Source: Chloroflexota bacterium
GTDB lineage: Bacteria > Chloroflexota > Anaerolineae > Anaerolineales > DRMV01
Direction of reading: 5' to 3'
Assembly: GCA_013153335.1 (NCBI GenBank)
Contig: JAADEP010000185.1
Location: forward strand, 1-10,297
Length of the DNA: 10,297 bases
Shown here: in pieces, positions 1 to 6,931 of the stretch
Layout: the number at the start of each line of letters is the position of its first letter
Position numbering within the stretch: the stretch's first letter is position 1
Made by a program: the position numbers and the translations under genes
Notes under the pieces: model-generated
What the model was told of the DNA's origin: nothing
Database searches by the model: none
What the model saw: the letters and a program-made list of their open reading frames with translations, nothing else

Positions 1-5
1 GAGCC

Positions 6-79
6 GGGCGGGTAGCTCAGTTGGTTAGAGCGCCTCCCTTACAAGGAGGAGGCCGTGGGTTCGAGTCCCACCCCGCCCA
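6..79 (+). tRNA. tRNA-Val, anticodon UAC
   Basis: A complete cloverleaf can be folded by eye. The acceptor stem GGGCGGG (6-12) pairs with CCCGCCC (72-78). The D stem is GCTC/GAGC (15-18, 28-31). The anticodon stem CCTCC/GGAGG (33-37, 45-49) encloses the loop CTTACAA, which gives anticodon UAC at 40-42, reading valine GUA and related codons. The T stem GTGGG/CCCAC encloses TTCGAGT. The discriminator is A79. The following bases are CTG, so the CCA end is not encoded and must be added by the CCA-adding enzyme. All stems are fully paired, which argues for a functional gene. Its promoter lies outside the window. Confidence 0.97.
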
Positions 80-100
80 CTGGCACGGCGCCCCGGCCAG
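80..100 (+). terminator. possible weak hairpin just after the tRNA
   Basis: CTGGC (80-84) can pair with GCCAG (96-100) around an 11-base GC-rich loop directly 3' of the tRNA discriminator base. The bases that follow are pyrimidine-rich but have no clean T-run. It could help 3'-end formation of the tRNA transcript or be chance. The rest of the 91-base gap up to the dehydrogenase holds its ribosome binding site and no promoter I would defend. Confidence 0.22.
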
Positions 101-170
101 ACGTCCATCCTCCTCTTATCAATATACGTACGTCGGCCTGTGTGGTTTCAGTTTTGCCGGAGGTGCCCCC

Positions 171-1190
171 ATGACAATGCTCATGCGCGCGTGGCGTTTG
201 CACACATTCGCCCCAGCCGAAACCCATCCCTTGCGTCTTGAAGCCATCCCTTTGCCGCAGCCTGGGCCGGGCCAGGTTCGCATCCGCATTCGCGCGTGCG
301 GCGTGTGTCACACCGACTTGCACACCGTGGAGGGCGACATTCGGCCCCCGAAGCTGCCCATTACGCCGGGCCATCAGGTCGTAGGCGAGATCGAAGCCCT
401 AGGTCCCGGCGTGACCCACTTGCGCTTGGGGCAACGGGTCGGGGTACCCTGGCTCTATAAGGCTTGCGGCCAATGCGAATATTGCCGCCGCGGGCAAGAA
501 AACCTCTGCCCGAACGCACTGTTCACCGGCTTTCACGTCGACGGCGGCTATGCCGAAGCCATGATTGCGGAGGCGGACTACGTATTGCCCCTGCCCGAAG
601 GCTTGGGCGATCTGGAGACCGCGCCGTTGCTGTGCGCGGGCATTATTGGATATCGTTCGCTCAAGGTCGCGGGCGTACAACCCGGGGAGCGTTTGGGGTT
701 GTTCGGCTTCGGAGCCAGCGCGCATCTGGCCATCCAGGTCGCGCGTGCGTGGGACAACGAGGTCTACGTCTTCACCCGGTCGCCCAAACGCCAGGCCCAC
801 GCGCGCGAGCTCGGCGCGGTTTGGGTCGGGGGGCCGCACGACCGACCCGACGTGCTCCTCGACCGGGCGATCATCTTCGCGCCCGCGGGCGAGGTCGTGC
901 CCCTGGCCTTGGCCCGGGTGCGCCCTGGGGGTACGGTCGCGATCAACGCCATCTATATGACGCCCATCCCGCCCTTGGACTATGACCTGATTTACGGCGA
1001 ACGGGTACTGCGCACCGTGGCCAATGCGACCTATCAGGATGGGGTAGAATTTCTGGAACTGGCCGCGCGCATACCCGTACGAGCGACGGTTCAGCCCTAT
1101 CCGTGGACCCGAGCGAACGAAGCCTTGGCTGACCTCAAAGCCGGCCGCGTGGTTGGCGAAGCCGTGTTGGATATGCGCCGCGAAGCCTAA
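171..1190 (+). CDS. zinc-dependent alcohol dehydrogenase (medium-chain, AdhA-like)
   Basis: This is a cytoplasmic zinc enzyme of the medium-chain dehydrogenase/reductase family, expected to interconvert an alcohol and an aldehyde with NAD(P). The 339 residues match family length. Catalytic-zinc ligands appear as Cys46 (CGVCHTDLHTVEGD), His68 (GHQVVGEI) and probably Cys155 (LLCAGIIGY). The structural-zinc cluster is Cys99, 102, 105 and 113. The Rossmann glycine motif is GFGASA at 179-184. The strand that normally ends in an acidic NAD-binding residue reads VYVFTRS instead, which hints at NADP(H) preference. The usual GHE is GHQ, as in the propanol-preferring AdhA group. I chose ATG171 because GGAGGT lies 6 bases upstream; the open frame extends further upstream only by running into the tRNA. 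The substrate cannot be read from sequence. The membrane-protein gene follows after 64 bases on the same strand. Confidence 0.9.
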   Translation: MTMLMRAWRLHTFAPAETHPLRLEAIPLPQPGPGQVRIRIRACGVCHTDLHTVEGDIRPPKLPITPGHQVVGEIEALGPGVTHLRLGQRVGVPWLYKACGQCEYCRRGQENLCPNALFTGFHVDGGYAEAMIAEADYVLPLPEGLGDLETAPLLCAGIIGYRSLKVAGVQPGERLGLFGFGASAHLAIQVARAWDNEVYVFTRSPKRQAHARELGAVWVGGPHDRPDVLLDRAIIFAPAGEVVPLALARVRPGGTVAINAIYMTPIPPLDYDLIYGERVLRTVANATYQDGVEFLELAARIPVRATVQPYPWTRANEALADLKAGRVVGEAVLDMRREA

Positions 1191-1254
1191 AACACGAAAG
1201 CCTAAGGCGCAAGGTCCGGCCCCCGGTTTTTAGGGCCGAGCCGGGAAGGGCACA

Positions 1255-1980
1255 ATGTCGAATGAACGCCGTTGGTTTGTCGTTTCGGCGGTTGCTTTAT
1301 TTTTGGGTTTTTTCGTTTGGTTTGGATTGCGTTGGCTCGCCAACCGCATCTTTGTTCCCCCCACGCCCACGCCCCCCACGCCCTGTTTCCAGGGACAAGG
1401 TTGTTCGGTCGGTTTCCTTATCGTCGACCGCATCTCACCAGCTCAAGCCCCCCTTGCATACAGCATTTGGCGCATCGAGCTGCAGCCCGACCCGGCCCCG
1501 CAACAGGTGCGGGTGAACTTCCGATATTTGGACGGCGCGCCCCAAGGGGTGCACGTCCCCCTGCCCAAGGATGGTTGGAAGGCCGAGCCCTTGGGGGTCG
1601 ACAAACTGCGGGAGGCTTTTGAGGAAAAATATGGCTTCGCGCTCGACGGCTACATCATGATCGACTTCGACATGTGGCTGGATATGTTGCACACCCTCTT
1701 GGAGCGAAGCGGACGAGCGCCCCAACGGCATCAAGTGGTTGAAGCTTTGTTTTCCCCCCAAGTGACCCGCGAAGCCTATCCCAAGCAATGGGGGACCTTT
1801 CTCACGCAGAGTTGCGAGGCCCTGCGGCCTTATGACACGCGTTTGGTTTGGTCATATTGGTTGGATCAGCAAGGTGTTCACCTATTGACCGACATCTCGG
1901 CCAAAGAAGTTCAACAATGGCAGCAGGCCTTCCGCATTACGGAGGAAACTCGTTATGTCTGCACGGTTACGGCCCCCTGA
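1255..1980 (+). CDS. membrane-anchored protein, possible degenerate LytR-CpsA-Psr (LCP) domain
   Basis: I do not firmly recognise this 241-residue protein. It starts with a short basic tail (NERR) and one hydrophobic segment at about 7-28. A Pro-Thr linker (PPTPTPPTP, about 35-43) follows, then about 195 residues that are probably outside the membrane. The region 113-150 (VDKLREAFEEKYGF, then DGYIMIDFDMWLDML) resembles the LCP stretch in which a substrate-binding helix is followed by 'idyyv.vdf.gf..lvd'. GRAPQRHQVVEAL (153-165) resembles the Arg-rich 'gRi.RQq.vl.al' motif. The typical SiPRD motif and the GGV segment are missing, so an LCP fold is a hypothesis. Four cysteines (44, 50, 187, 236) could form disulfides outside the cell. 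A ribosome site (GGAAGGG) precedes ATG1255. Its last 26 bases overlap the decarboxylase start. LCP enzymes act on polyprenyl-linked glycans, so the pairing would make sense, but this is inference. Confidence 0.8.
   Translation: MSNERRWFVVSAVALFLGFFVWFGLRWLANRIFVPPTPTPPTPCFQGQGCSVGFLIVDRISPAQAPLAYSIWRIELQPDPAPQQVRVNFRYLDGAPQGVHVPLPKDGWKAEPLGVDKLREAFEEKYGFALDGYIMIDFDMWLDMLHTLLERSGRAPQRHQVVEALFSPQVTREAYPKQWGTFLTQSCEALRPYDTRLVWSYWLDQQGVHLLTDISAKEVQQWQQAFRITEETRYVCTVTAP
1941..1957 (+). promoter_or_regulatory. ribosome binding site and start of mvaD inside the upstream gene
   Basis: GGAGGA at 1941-1946 lies 8 bases before ATG1955. Both sit inside the coding sequence of the membrane protein that ends at 1980. 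A strong site in this place fixes the mvaD start and makes coupled translation of the two genes likely. Confidence 0.8.
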
Positions 1981-2998
1981 GTCCGCGCGCGCGACGGCCC
2001 TCGCCCATCCTAACATCGCGCTCATCAAATATTGGGGGAACCGCGACCCATATTGGCGTTGGCCGGCCAATGGGTCGTTTTCGTTCAATTTGGATGGCCT
2101 TTGGACCCGGACAACGGTGCATTTTCGCGCAGAGCTCGAACAAGACGTGCTATGGTTGCACCGTCGTCGGGTCACGGGCGAAGGGCTACGACGTGTGCAG
2201 CGGGTGCTCGATGCCGTGCGCGAACAAGCCGGGTTCACGTGGAAGGCCGAGGTGATCAGCGAAAACAACTTCCCGATGGCCGCGGGGATCGCATCGTCGG
2301 CCTCCGCGTTCGCCGCGCTGGCCGTCGCGGCCGCGGCCGCCGCGGGGCTGCGGCTCCGCGAGCCCGAGCTCTCGCGCTTGGCGCGATTGGGGTCGGGTTC
2401 GGCCGCGCGTTCCGTGCCCGGCGGCTATGTGGAATGGCGCGTGGGCGCGCACGAGGCCGACTCCTTCGCATACACCTTCGCGCCCGCCGAGCATTGGGCT
2501 TTGGCTGATTGCATCGCGATCGTGCAAGAGACCCCCAAGGCCATTGGCTCAAGCGCGGGGCACAACCTCGCGGAAACCAGCCCCTTGCAAGCTGCCCGCG
2601 TGGCTGATACCCCGCGGCGCTTGGCGTTGGTTCGGCACGCGGTGCAAACCCGGGACTTCGAGCTGCTCGCGCAGGTGGTCGAGCAAGATACGCACCTCAT
2701 GCACGCGGTCATGCAGACCTCGACCCCGCCTTTGCTTTACTGGACGCCTGCAAGTGTGCGGGTAATGCAGCATGTGCGCGCGTGGCGTGGCCAAGGGCAG
2801 CCCGTGGCCTATACCCTGGACGCGGGGCCGAACGTCCACGTGCTGTGCCCGGCCGATGACGCAGCCAATGTCGCGACCGCCTTGGCCGAGGTCCCAGGGG
2901 TGCAACGGGTGCTGATCGCGCGGGTAGGAGGCCCCGCCCGGCTGTTGCCGCCTGAACAAGCCCTTTCGCCCAAGGGCCCGGCGGCCTCGGAGGGGTAA
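1955..2998 (+). CDS. mvaD: diphosphomevalonate / phosphomevalonate decarboxylase (GHMP family)
   Basis: This cytoplasmic ATP-dependent decarboxylase of the mevalonate pathway makes isopentenyl diphosphate from mevalonate diphosphate, or isopentenyl phosphate if it is the phosphomevalonate-type enzyme. The 347 residues fit the family. Visible motifs are HPNIALIKYWGNRD with Lys25, ENNFPMAAGIASSASAFAAL (about 103-122, the GHMP ATP loop), RLGSGSAARSVPGGYVEW with Arg152, GSSAGHNLAETSP, and YTLDAGPNVHVL with the catalytic Asp289. Lys25, Arg152 and Asp289 correspond to the conserved catalytic residues. KYWGN replaces the common KYWGK. Bacterial homologues in Roseiflexus were shown to use phosphomevalonate, so the substrate is open. 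ATG1955 has GGAGGA 8 bases upstream, inside the preceding gene, giving a 26-base overlap and likely translational coupling. No other mevalonate-pathway gene is in the window. Confidence 0.9.
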   Translation: MSARLRPPESARATALAHPNIALIKYWGNRDPYWRWPANGSFSFNLDGLWTRTTVHFRAELEQDVLWLHRRRVTGEGLRRVQRVLDAVREQAGFTWKAEVISENNFPMAAGIASSASAFAALAVAAAAAAGLRLREPELSRLARLGSGSAARSVPGGYVEWRVGAHEADSFAYTFAPAEHWALADCIAIVQETPKAIGSSAGHNLAETSPLQAARVADTPRRLALVRHAVQTRDFELLAQVVEQDTHLMHAVMQTSTPPLLYWTPASVRVMQHVRAWRGQGQPVAYTLDAGPNVHVLCPADDAANVATALAEVPGVQRVLIARVGGPARLLPPEQALSPKGPAASEG

Positions 2999-3020
2999 GC
3001 GAACCCTGGCCGGCCGGAGC

Positions 3021-4442
3021 TTAAGGCGTTGGGGTCATCGCGGGCGTGGGCGTAGCCGTAGGGCGTGGGGTCGCCTTCTGGCGCAGCAAGCGGCAGATGT
3101 TTCGGTTCTCCGCGATGATGTTCGCGATGACCGGATCGCTTCCGAACAGGGCTTCTACCCGATCGAGGATGGGATAGGCCCGGTCGCACATGTTCAGCGC
3201 GGCCAAAACCGAAGCATACTGCAAGTAGTAGTACGCGACCGTCGGATTGGTCAACGGCAAGGGTTCCACCTGGGGGCCTTCAGCTACAGGGTCCAGATTG
3301 TGCTTGCTGCGGATTTCGTTCAAGATCTGGCCGCTGACTTCAGGGCCACAGCCTTCCACCGCGCACTGAAGCACCGGCACCGAACCCTCATAGTTGCGGC
3401 TCTTGATGTAAATCACGCCTAGCTGGGCGTAGGTGAGCGGGTCGGCCGGGTCCAAAATCAAGGCCTTTTCCGCGTTCAGCGACGCCGCGAAGAACTGCCC
3501 TTCCTGCACATACGTCTTTGAGATCGCGATGTAGGGGATGGGGTCCGCGATGCCCAACCGTTGGTTGATGCGGATGGCTTGGGCGAAGTACGTCCGGGCG
3601 AGCTCGTAGTACTCTTCACGCGCGGCTTTGCTTTTGGCCTGGCCCGCGAGATGTCGGTAGTTGAACCCCACACGCAGGTACAGGAACGTAAGGTTCGGCG
3701 CGCGTCGAATCGCTTCTTTGTATTCTTGGATGGCTGAAAGATAACGCCCGTTGGCTTCCAAGACCGTGGCATACACGCGATGCGTGTCCATAATCTCCGG
3801 CGCGCGTTCCACCGCGATTTGGGCTTCGTCATAAGCCTGCACAAAGCTCTGTTGGTCGAGCAGGATCTCCGCGTAGTACGCGAGCGCGTAACCATTGCCC
3901 GGGTCGAGGGTGCGGGCCTGAGAGGCCGCGGTCTCGGCCTGGGCCAGGAGGGCCTCCCGCTGGTCCGGCGACGTGAGGGGATTGGTCGCAAGCCAATCCA
4001 GCGCGAAGGCCCGGGCCGCGTGGGCCATGCTGCTGTTGGGCGCGTACGTCACGGCTTGGTTGGCCGCCTCGACCGCCTCTTGCAAGCGTCGATAGCGCGC
4101 GGTGTCGTTGGTGAGCAGCGCGCTGGAATAGACCAACGTGCGGGTGAGCTCGGCCCAAAGGTCGCCGTTGCGGGGCTCAAGGGCGAGCGCGGCGCGGTAG
4201 GCTTCAATGGCCGCGTTGAGGTTGCCGGCTTCAAAATGCGCCCGGGCCTCTTCGACCCACGAACGCGCGTTTCGGGTAGGGGTTGGCGTAGGGCGAAGGA
4301 TGGTTTGAAGGGTGATCTCGCCCGCGAACACCTGTCGCGCAAAGGCCAGGGCCAACAAGTTCAAGACCAAATAAATCAGCACATACCGGGGACGCGAACG
4401 TTTTTCCCGGCTAAAGGTCAACGGCACATCCCGCAACTCCAT
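3021..4442 (-). CDS. membrane-anchored tetratricopeptide-repeat protein
   Basis: This 473-residue protein is probably a scaffold at the membrane surface; TPRs bind other proteins, and no catalytic domain is visible. A basic N-terminal tail (REKRSRPR, about 12-19) precedes one hydrophobic segment (about 20-38), then a RPTPTPT linker (50-56). The positive-inside rule puts the rest outside the cytoplasm. TPR-like helix pairs fill about 60-360, for example ARAHFEAGNLNAAIEAYRAA (66-85), AEILLDQQSFVQAYDEAQIA (191-210), ATVLEANGRYLSAIQEYKEA (225-244) and about 308-335, with family-typical Gly/Ala/Pro spacing. Another helical stretch lies at 403-455 and the end is a Thr-Pro tail (ATPTPAMTPTP). ATG4442 has GGGAGG 6 bases upstream. 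It converges with mvaD across 22 bases and has 586 gene-free bases upstream. Such TPR proteins with Thr-Pro linkers are common in Anaerolineae-like genomes; the partner is unknown. Confidence 0.88.
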   Translation of the reverse strand: MELRDVPLTFSREKRSRPRYVLIYLVLNLLALAFARQVFAGEITLQTILRPTPTPTRNARSWVEEARAHFEAGNLNAAIEAYRAALALEPRNGDLWAELTRTLVYSSALLTNDTARYRRLQEAVEAANQAVTYAPNSSMAHAARAFALDWLATNPLTSPDQREALLAQAETAASQARTLDPGNGYALAYYAEILLDQQSFVQAYDEAQIAVERAPEIMDTHRVYATVLEANGRYLSAIQEYKEAIRRAPNLTFLYLRVGFNYRHLAGQAKSKAAREEYYELARTYFAQAIRINQRLGIADPIPYIAISKTYVQEGQFFAASLNAEKALILDPADPLTYAQLGVIYIKSRNYEGSVPVLQCAVEGCGPEVSGQILNEIRSKHNLDPVAEGPQVEPLPLTNPTVAYYYLQYASVLAALNMCDRAYPILDRVEALFGSDPVIANIIAENRNICRLLRQKATPRPTATPTPAMTPTP

Positions 4443-5028
4443 CCCAAACCTCCCAAAAGCGTTCCCATAACGCGTACGTCCTCCCTCGTGCTTTTGATCT
4501 TACCGAAAGGATGTTGGCGGGATGTTAATCCGGAGGGCCTTCCTCTCCCGAAGTTCCATTTGGGGCCGCCGGCCGCGGGGCCAGCCTGCCGCCGACGCAG
4601 CCCCGAGGGATGGACGACCGACCTGCCCGGATCTGGTCGGCTATCGCAGGGCCCAGCTCTCTGTGCGGCTCATATGGCGGCAATGGGTTCGTGCGGCCGA
4701 CGCCGGATGAAGGACCTGCGAGCGCGACCCGGGCCTGGCGTTCGGCCCACGCCCAGCTTCGCGGAACTCCGCGCAGGCCGCTATGGCCGCCGCGCGCCCG
4801 TGCGGACGAGCTCGCCGCGCTTTGGCGCGTGGTCTCGCCGCAAGATGCGCATGCATAGGCGAAGGCTATCCCAGGCTCGAAGGTCAGCGTTGAGGAAGAT
4901 GCCCGTCCCGCGGTTGTTTGGGCCTTATCGGCTGCGCGGCGCCCCGGCGCGGCCATTCTCCATCCCAAGCCAAACTCGAAACCCACGAGCCGGGCGAAGG
5001 CTTACGCCGGGTCTGACCGTGGCCCTTC
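4443..5028. other. 586-base gene-free gap, GC-rich with short inverted repeats
   Basis: Both flanking genes are on the minus strand, so this is the 3' region of miaB and the leader of the TPR gene. Only the TPR ribosome site (GGGAGG, minus strand, 4449-4454) is clear. Open frames exist on both strands, but they lack ribosome sites, have uneven composition rich in Arg, Ser and Pro, and resemble no family I know. Short inverted repeats are visible, such as CCGACC (4618-4623) with GGTCGG (4635-4640). I looked for tmRNA, RNase P RNA, SRP RNA, 6S RNA and common riboswitch core motifs and recognised none. A structured RNA, a decayed gene or plain spacer all remain possible. Confidence 0.6.
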
Positions 5029-6393
5029 TTAGCTGGTTTCGCTGCGCACGGCCGGTTGGGCCGCTTGGGGGCCGGGTTGCAACAAGCGGCCAACCATGGA
5101 CCAAGGCCCGGTCCAGGTGATAAGGACGGGCAAAATTTTGCCGCGTAGGTCGAGGTCGCTGTCCACGAAAACAAGCTTGTTTTGCGGCGTGCGCCCCTTC
5201 CAACGACCCTTGACCTTTTCTTCAAACAGCACATCAACCCGTTGGCCCAAATATTGCCGGTTGATGGCTTCCGAAATGCGGCGATGTTGTTCTTCGAGCA
5301 GCCGGAATCGGCGCCACTTCTCTTCGTCGGGCACGTCGTCCGGCATCTTGCGTGCAGCGAGGGTACCGGGCCGCTCAGAATAACGCGCGATATGGACCAC
5401 GTCCAGCCGCAGTTCCTCGAGCAAATCGTAGGTGCGTTGGAACTGCTCCCGCGTTTCGCCCGGGAAGCCCACGATGACATCGGTGCCAATGGAGACGTTG
5501 GGCACGATCTCACGGATGCGCGCGATCAAACGCCGGTAGTCGTCCGCGGTGTACCCGCGCTTCATGCGGCGCAAGACTTCGTCATCGCCCGCTTGCACCG
5601 GGACTTCGATGTGCGGCATGACCTTGGGCAAGGCGGCAACGGTCTCGAGCAATTCGTCGGTCATCCAATTGGGATGGGAGGTCAAGAAGCGAATGCGCTC
5701 CAAGCCTTCGATGTCATGCAGCCGCCGCAAGAGTTGCGCGAGGTTGGGGCCGTTGGGCAGATCCAAGCCGTAACGGTCCACAATCTGCCCGAGCAGGGTG
5801 ATTTCTTTGACCCCTTGCTGAACCAACGAGCGCGCCTCGGCCTCGATTACCTCGGCCGGACGGCTGCGTTCGGGCCCGCGGCGGTAAGGGATGATACAAA
5901 ACGCGCACGCGTGCGAGCATCCATACACCACGGGGATGTACGCGCTCACCAGACGCCCACGCAAGGGCTCGGGCAAGATGACCTCGCCATCCATGAGGGC
6001 ATAAGCCCGCTGGGTTTCGGCCTCTTGCATGGCTTTGGCTTCGGCTTGGGTCAAATAGGCGATGAGGGGCCCGGCATCCGAAGGCGGTGAAAACACATCC
6101 ACAAAGGGAAAGCGCTGTTTGAGCCGCTCGTTCCCTCGAATGCCCACCATGCAGCCCATGAGGTTGATGACCAAATGCGGGTTGCGCTGCTTGAGAGGCT
6201 TAAGGGACATCAACCGTCCATAGGCTTTGTCTTCCGCGCTTTGTCGAACCGCGCAGGTGTTCAAGACGATGACATCGGCTTCTTCCGCGCGATCCGTCCA
6301 GCGATAACCTAAACGCTCCAGGGCCGCGCCGACGCGTTGGCTGTCGGCCGTGTTCATTTGGCAACCCGCGGTCCAGATGTAGTATTTCCCCAT
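5029..6393 (-). CDS. miaB: tRNA-2-methylthio-N6-dimethylallyladenosine synthase MiaB
   Basis: This cytoplasmic radical-SAM methylthiotransferase adds a methylthio group to N6-isopentenyladenosine at position 37 of tRNAs reading UNN codons. Numbering from ATG6393, the N-terminal MTTase domain has its three cluster cysteines at 11 (TAGCQMN), 47 (NTCAVR) and 81 (LMGCMVG). The radical-SAM CxxxCxxC is CSHACAFC at 159-166, followed by IIPYRRGPERSRP. GTDVIVGFPGE and SERPGT follow, and a C-terminal TRAM-like region lies at about 375-440. GCQMN and NTCAVR mark MiaB rather than RimO. I prefer ATG6393 (454 residues) because GGGGAG lies 7 bases upstream; a GTG at 6408 would add five residues but coincides with that ribosome site. 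It lies 182 bases downstream of rpsJ on the same strand. Its substrate needs a dimethylallyl group, tying it loosely to the isoprenoid gene nearby. Confidence 0.95.
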   Translation of the reverse strand: MGKYYIWTAGCQMNTADSQRVGAALERLGYRWTDRAEEADVIVLNTCAVRQSAEDKAYGRLMSLKPLKQRNPHLVINLMGCMVGIRGNERLKQRFPFVDVFSPPSDAGPLIAYLTQAEAKAMQEAETQRAYALMDGEVILPEPLRGRLVSAYIPVVYGCSHACAFCIIPYRRGPERSRPAEVIEAEARSLVQQGVKEITLLGQIVDRYGLDLPNGPNLAQLLRRLHDIEGLERIRFLTSHPNWMTDELLETVAALPKVMPHIEVPVQAGDDEVLRRMKRGYTADDYRRLIARIREIVPNVSIGTDVIVGFPGETREQFQRTYDLLEELRLDVVHIARYSERPGTLAARKMPDDVPDEEKWRRFRLLEEQHRRISEAINRQYLGQRVDVLFEEKVKGRWKGRTPQNKLVFVDSDLDLRGKILPVLITWTGPWSMVGRLLQPGPQAAQPAVRSETS

Positions 6394-6511
6394 GGCTTCA
6401 CTCCCCACCGATAGCGTGATACCGCCCTTCCCATGAACGGAGGTCGTGGTCGTCCAGCCCCCAAACCTGCGCGGGTGTCAAACGACGATGCGATAGCGTT
6501 TAAATTCGAAG

Positions 6512-6537
6512 ACGTCCCGCCCGCTTCGGGCGGTCGT
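6512..6537 (-). terminator. GC-rich hairpin after rpsJ, possible end of the str operon
   Basis: CCGCCCG and CGGGCGG (6517-6523, 6527-6533) form a perfect 7-bp stem with a 3-base loop, extended by ACG/CGT beyond a small internal loop. On the minus strand the stem is followed by a mixed stretch with only a short ATTT, so it is a weak intrinsic terminator at best. Its place, about 40 bases past the rpsJ stop and 120 bases before miaB, fits partial termination or a processing or stability element. The rest of the 182-base rpsJ-miaB gap shows only the miaB ribosome site. Confidence 0.45.
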
Positions 6538-6575
6538 GATTTTGGCTTATTGACCCATTGTCAAAAAGCGAACGA

Positions 6576-6881
6576 CTACAGCTTGATTTCAATATCCACG
6601 CCCACGGGCAAGTTCAAGTTCATCAACATGTTGATGGTCTTCGCATCGGGGTCCAAAATGTCGATCAGGCGCTTGTGGGTCCGGATTTCAAAATGCTCGT
6701 GCGAATCTTTGTCAATGAAGGGCGAGCGCCGGACCGTGTAGCGCTCGATCTTGGTGGGCAAGGGGACCGGCCCCACCACGCGCGCGCCGGCCCGCTCCGC
6801 AGCTTCGACGATGCGCTTCGCAGCCTGATCCAGAATGCGATGGTCGTACGCCCGCAGGCGGATGCGAATACGCTGCTTCAT
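6576..6881 (-). CDS. rpsJ: 30S ribosomal protein S10
   Basis: S10 is a 30S head protein and, as NusE, a partner of NusB in antitermination complexes. The 101 residues from ATG6881 match family length. Typical stretches are MKQRIRIRLRAYDHRILDQA at the start, VVGPVPLPTKIERYTV in the middle, and SPFIDKDSHEHFEIRTHKR before the conserved LIDIL segment. The start has GGAGGG 8 bases upstream; an in-frame codon 39 bases further up has no such support and would add residues unlike S10. The gene follows fusA after 50 bases, so it belongs to the str-type operon. Normally it is followed by rplC and the S10 operon or preceded by tuf. Here neither is present, and miaB is next. Confidence 0.96.
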   Translation of the reverse strand: MKQRIRIRLRAYDHRILDQAAKRIVEAAERAGARVVGPVPLPTKIERYTVRRSPFIDKDSHEHFEIRTHKRLIDILDPDAKTINMLMNLNLPVGVDIEIKL

Positions 6882-6931
6882 GGTTGTAGCCCTCCAACGT
6901 CTGAAAATGAGGGGAGCCAAGCCCCGGTCGC

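Noticed and set aside
21..170. Extended N-terminus of the alcohol dehydrogenase
   Set aside because: The extension overlaps the tRNA-Val gene and its residues are unlike the family; ATG171 has an ideal ribosome site.
1217..1238. CGGCCC/GGGCCG hairpin between the dehydrogenase and the membrane-protein gene as a terminator
   Set aside because: The T-run lies in the loop rather than after the stem, and the next gene's ribosome site follows at once.
4497..4526. TAAGAT and TTAACA on the minus strand upstream of the TPR gene as a promoter
   Set aside because: The spacing is 20 bases, outside the usual 16-18; at normal spacing there is no -35-like sequence.
4525..4986. Minus-strand open frame of 153 codons inside the 586-base gap
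   Set aside because: It starts with GTG without a ribosome site, has uneven codon use and no recognisable motif. Conservation data would be needed to support it.
4443..5028. tmRNA, RNase P RNA, SRP RNA or riboswitch in the gap
   Set aside because: I looked by eye on both strands for the core conserved motifs of each and found no convincing match.
3780..5120. Long plus-strand open frame of 446 codons
   Set aside because: Its first half is antisense to the well-supported TPR gene and its end is antisense to miaB. Composition is Arg/Gly/Pro-rich and matches no family; it is open because of high GC.
5029..6393. RimO, which modifies S12, encoded near rpsL
   Set aside because: The GCQMN and NTCAVR motifs and the overall sequence are those of MiaB, not of RimO.
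6476..6481. TTGACA on the minus strand upstream of miaB as a promoter -35 box
   Set aside because: At 16-18 bases downstream there is no sequence resembling a -10 box (the 17-base position reads GCTGGA).
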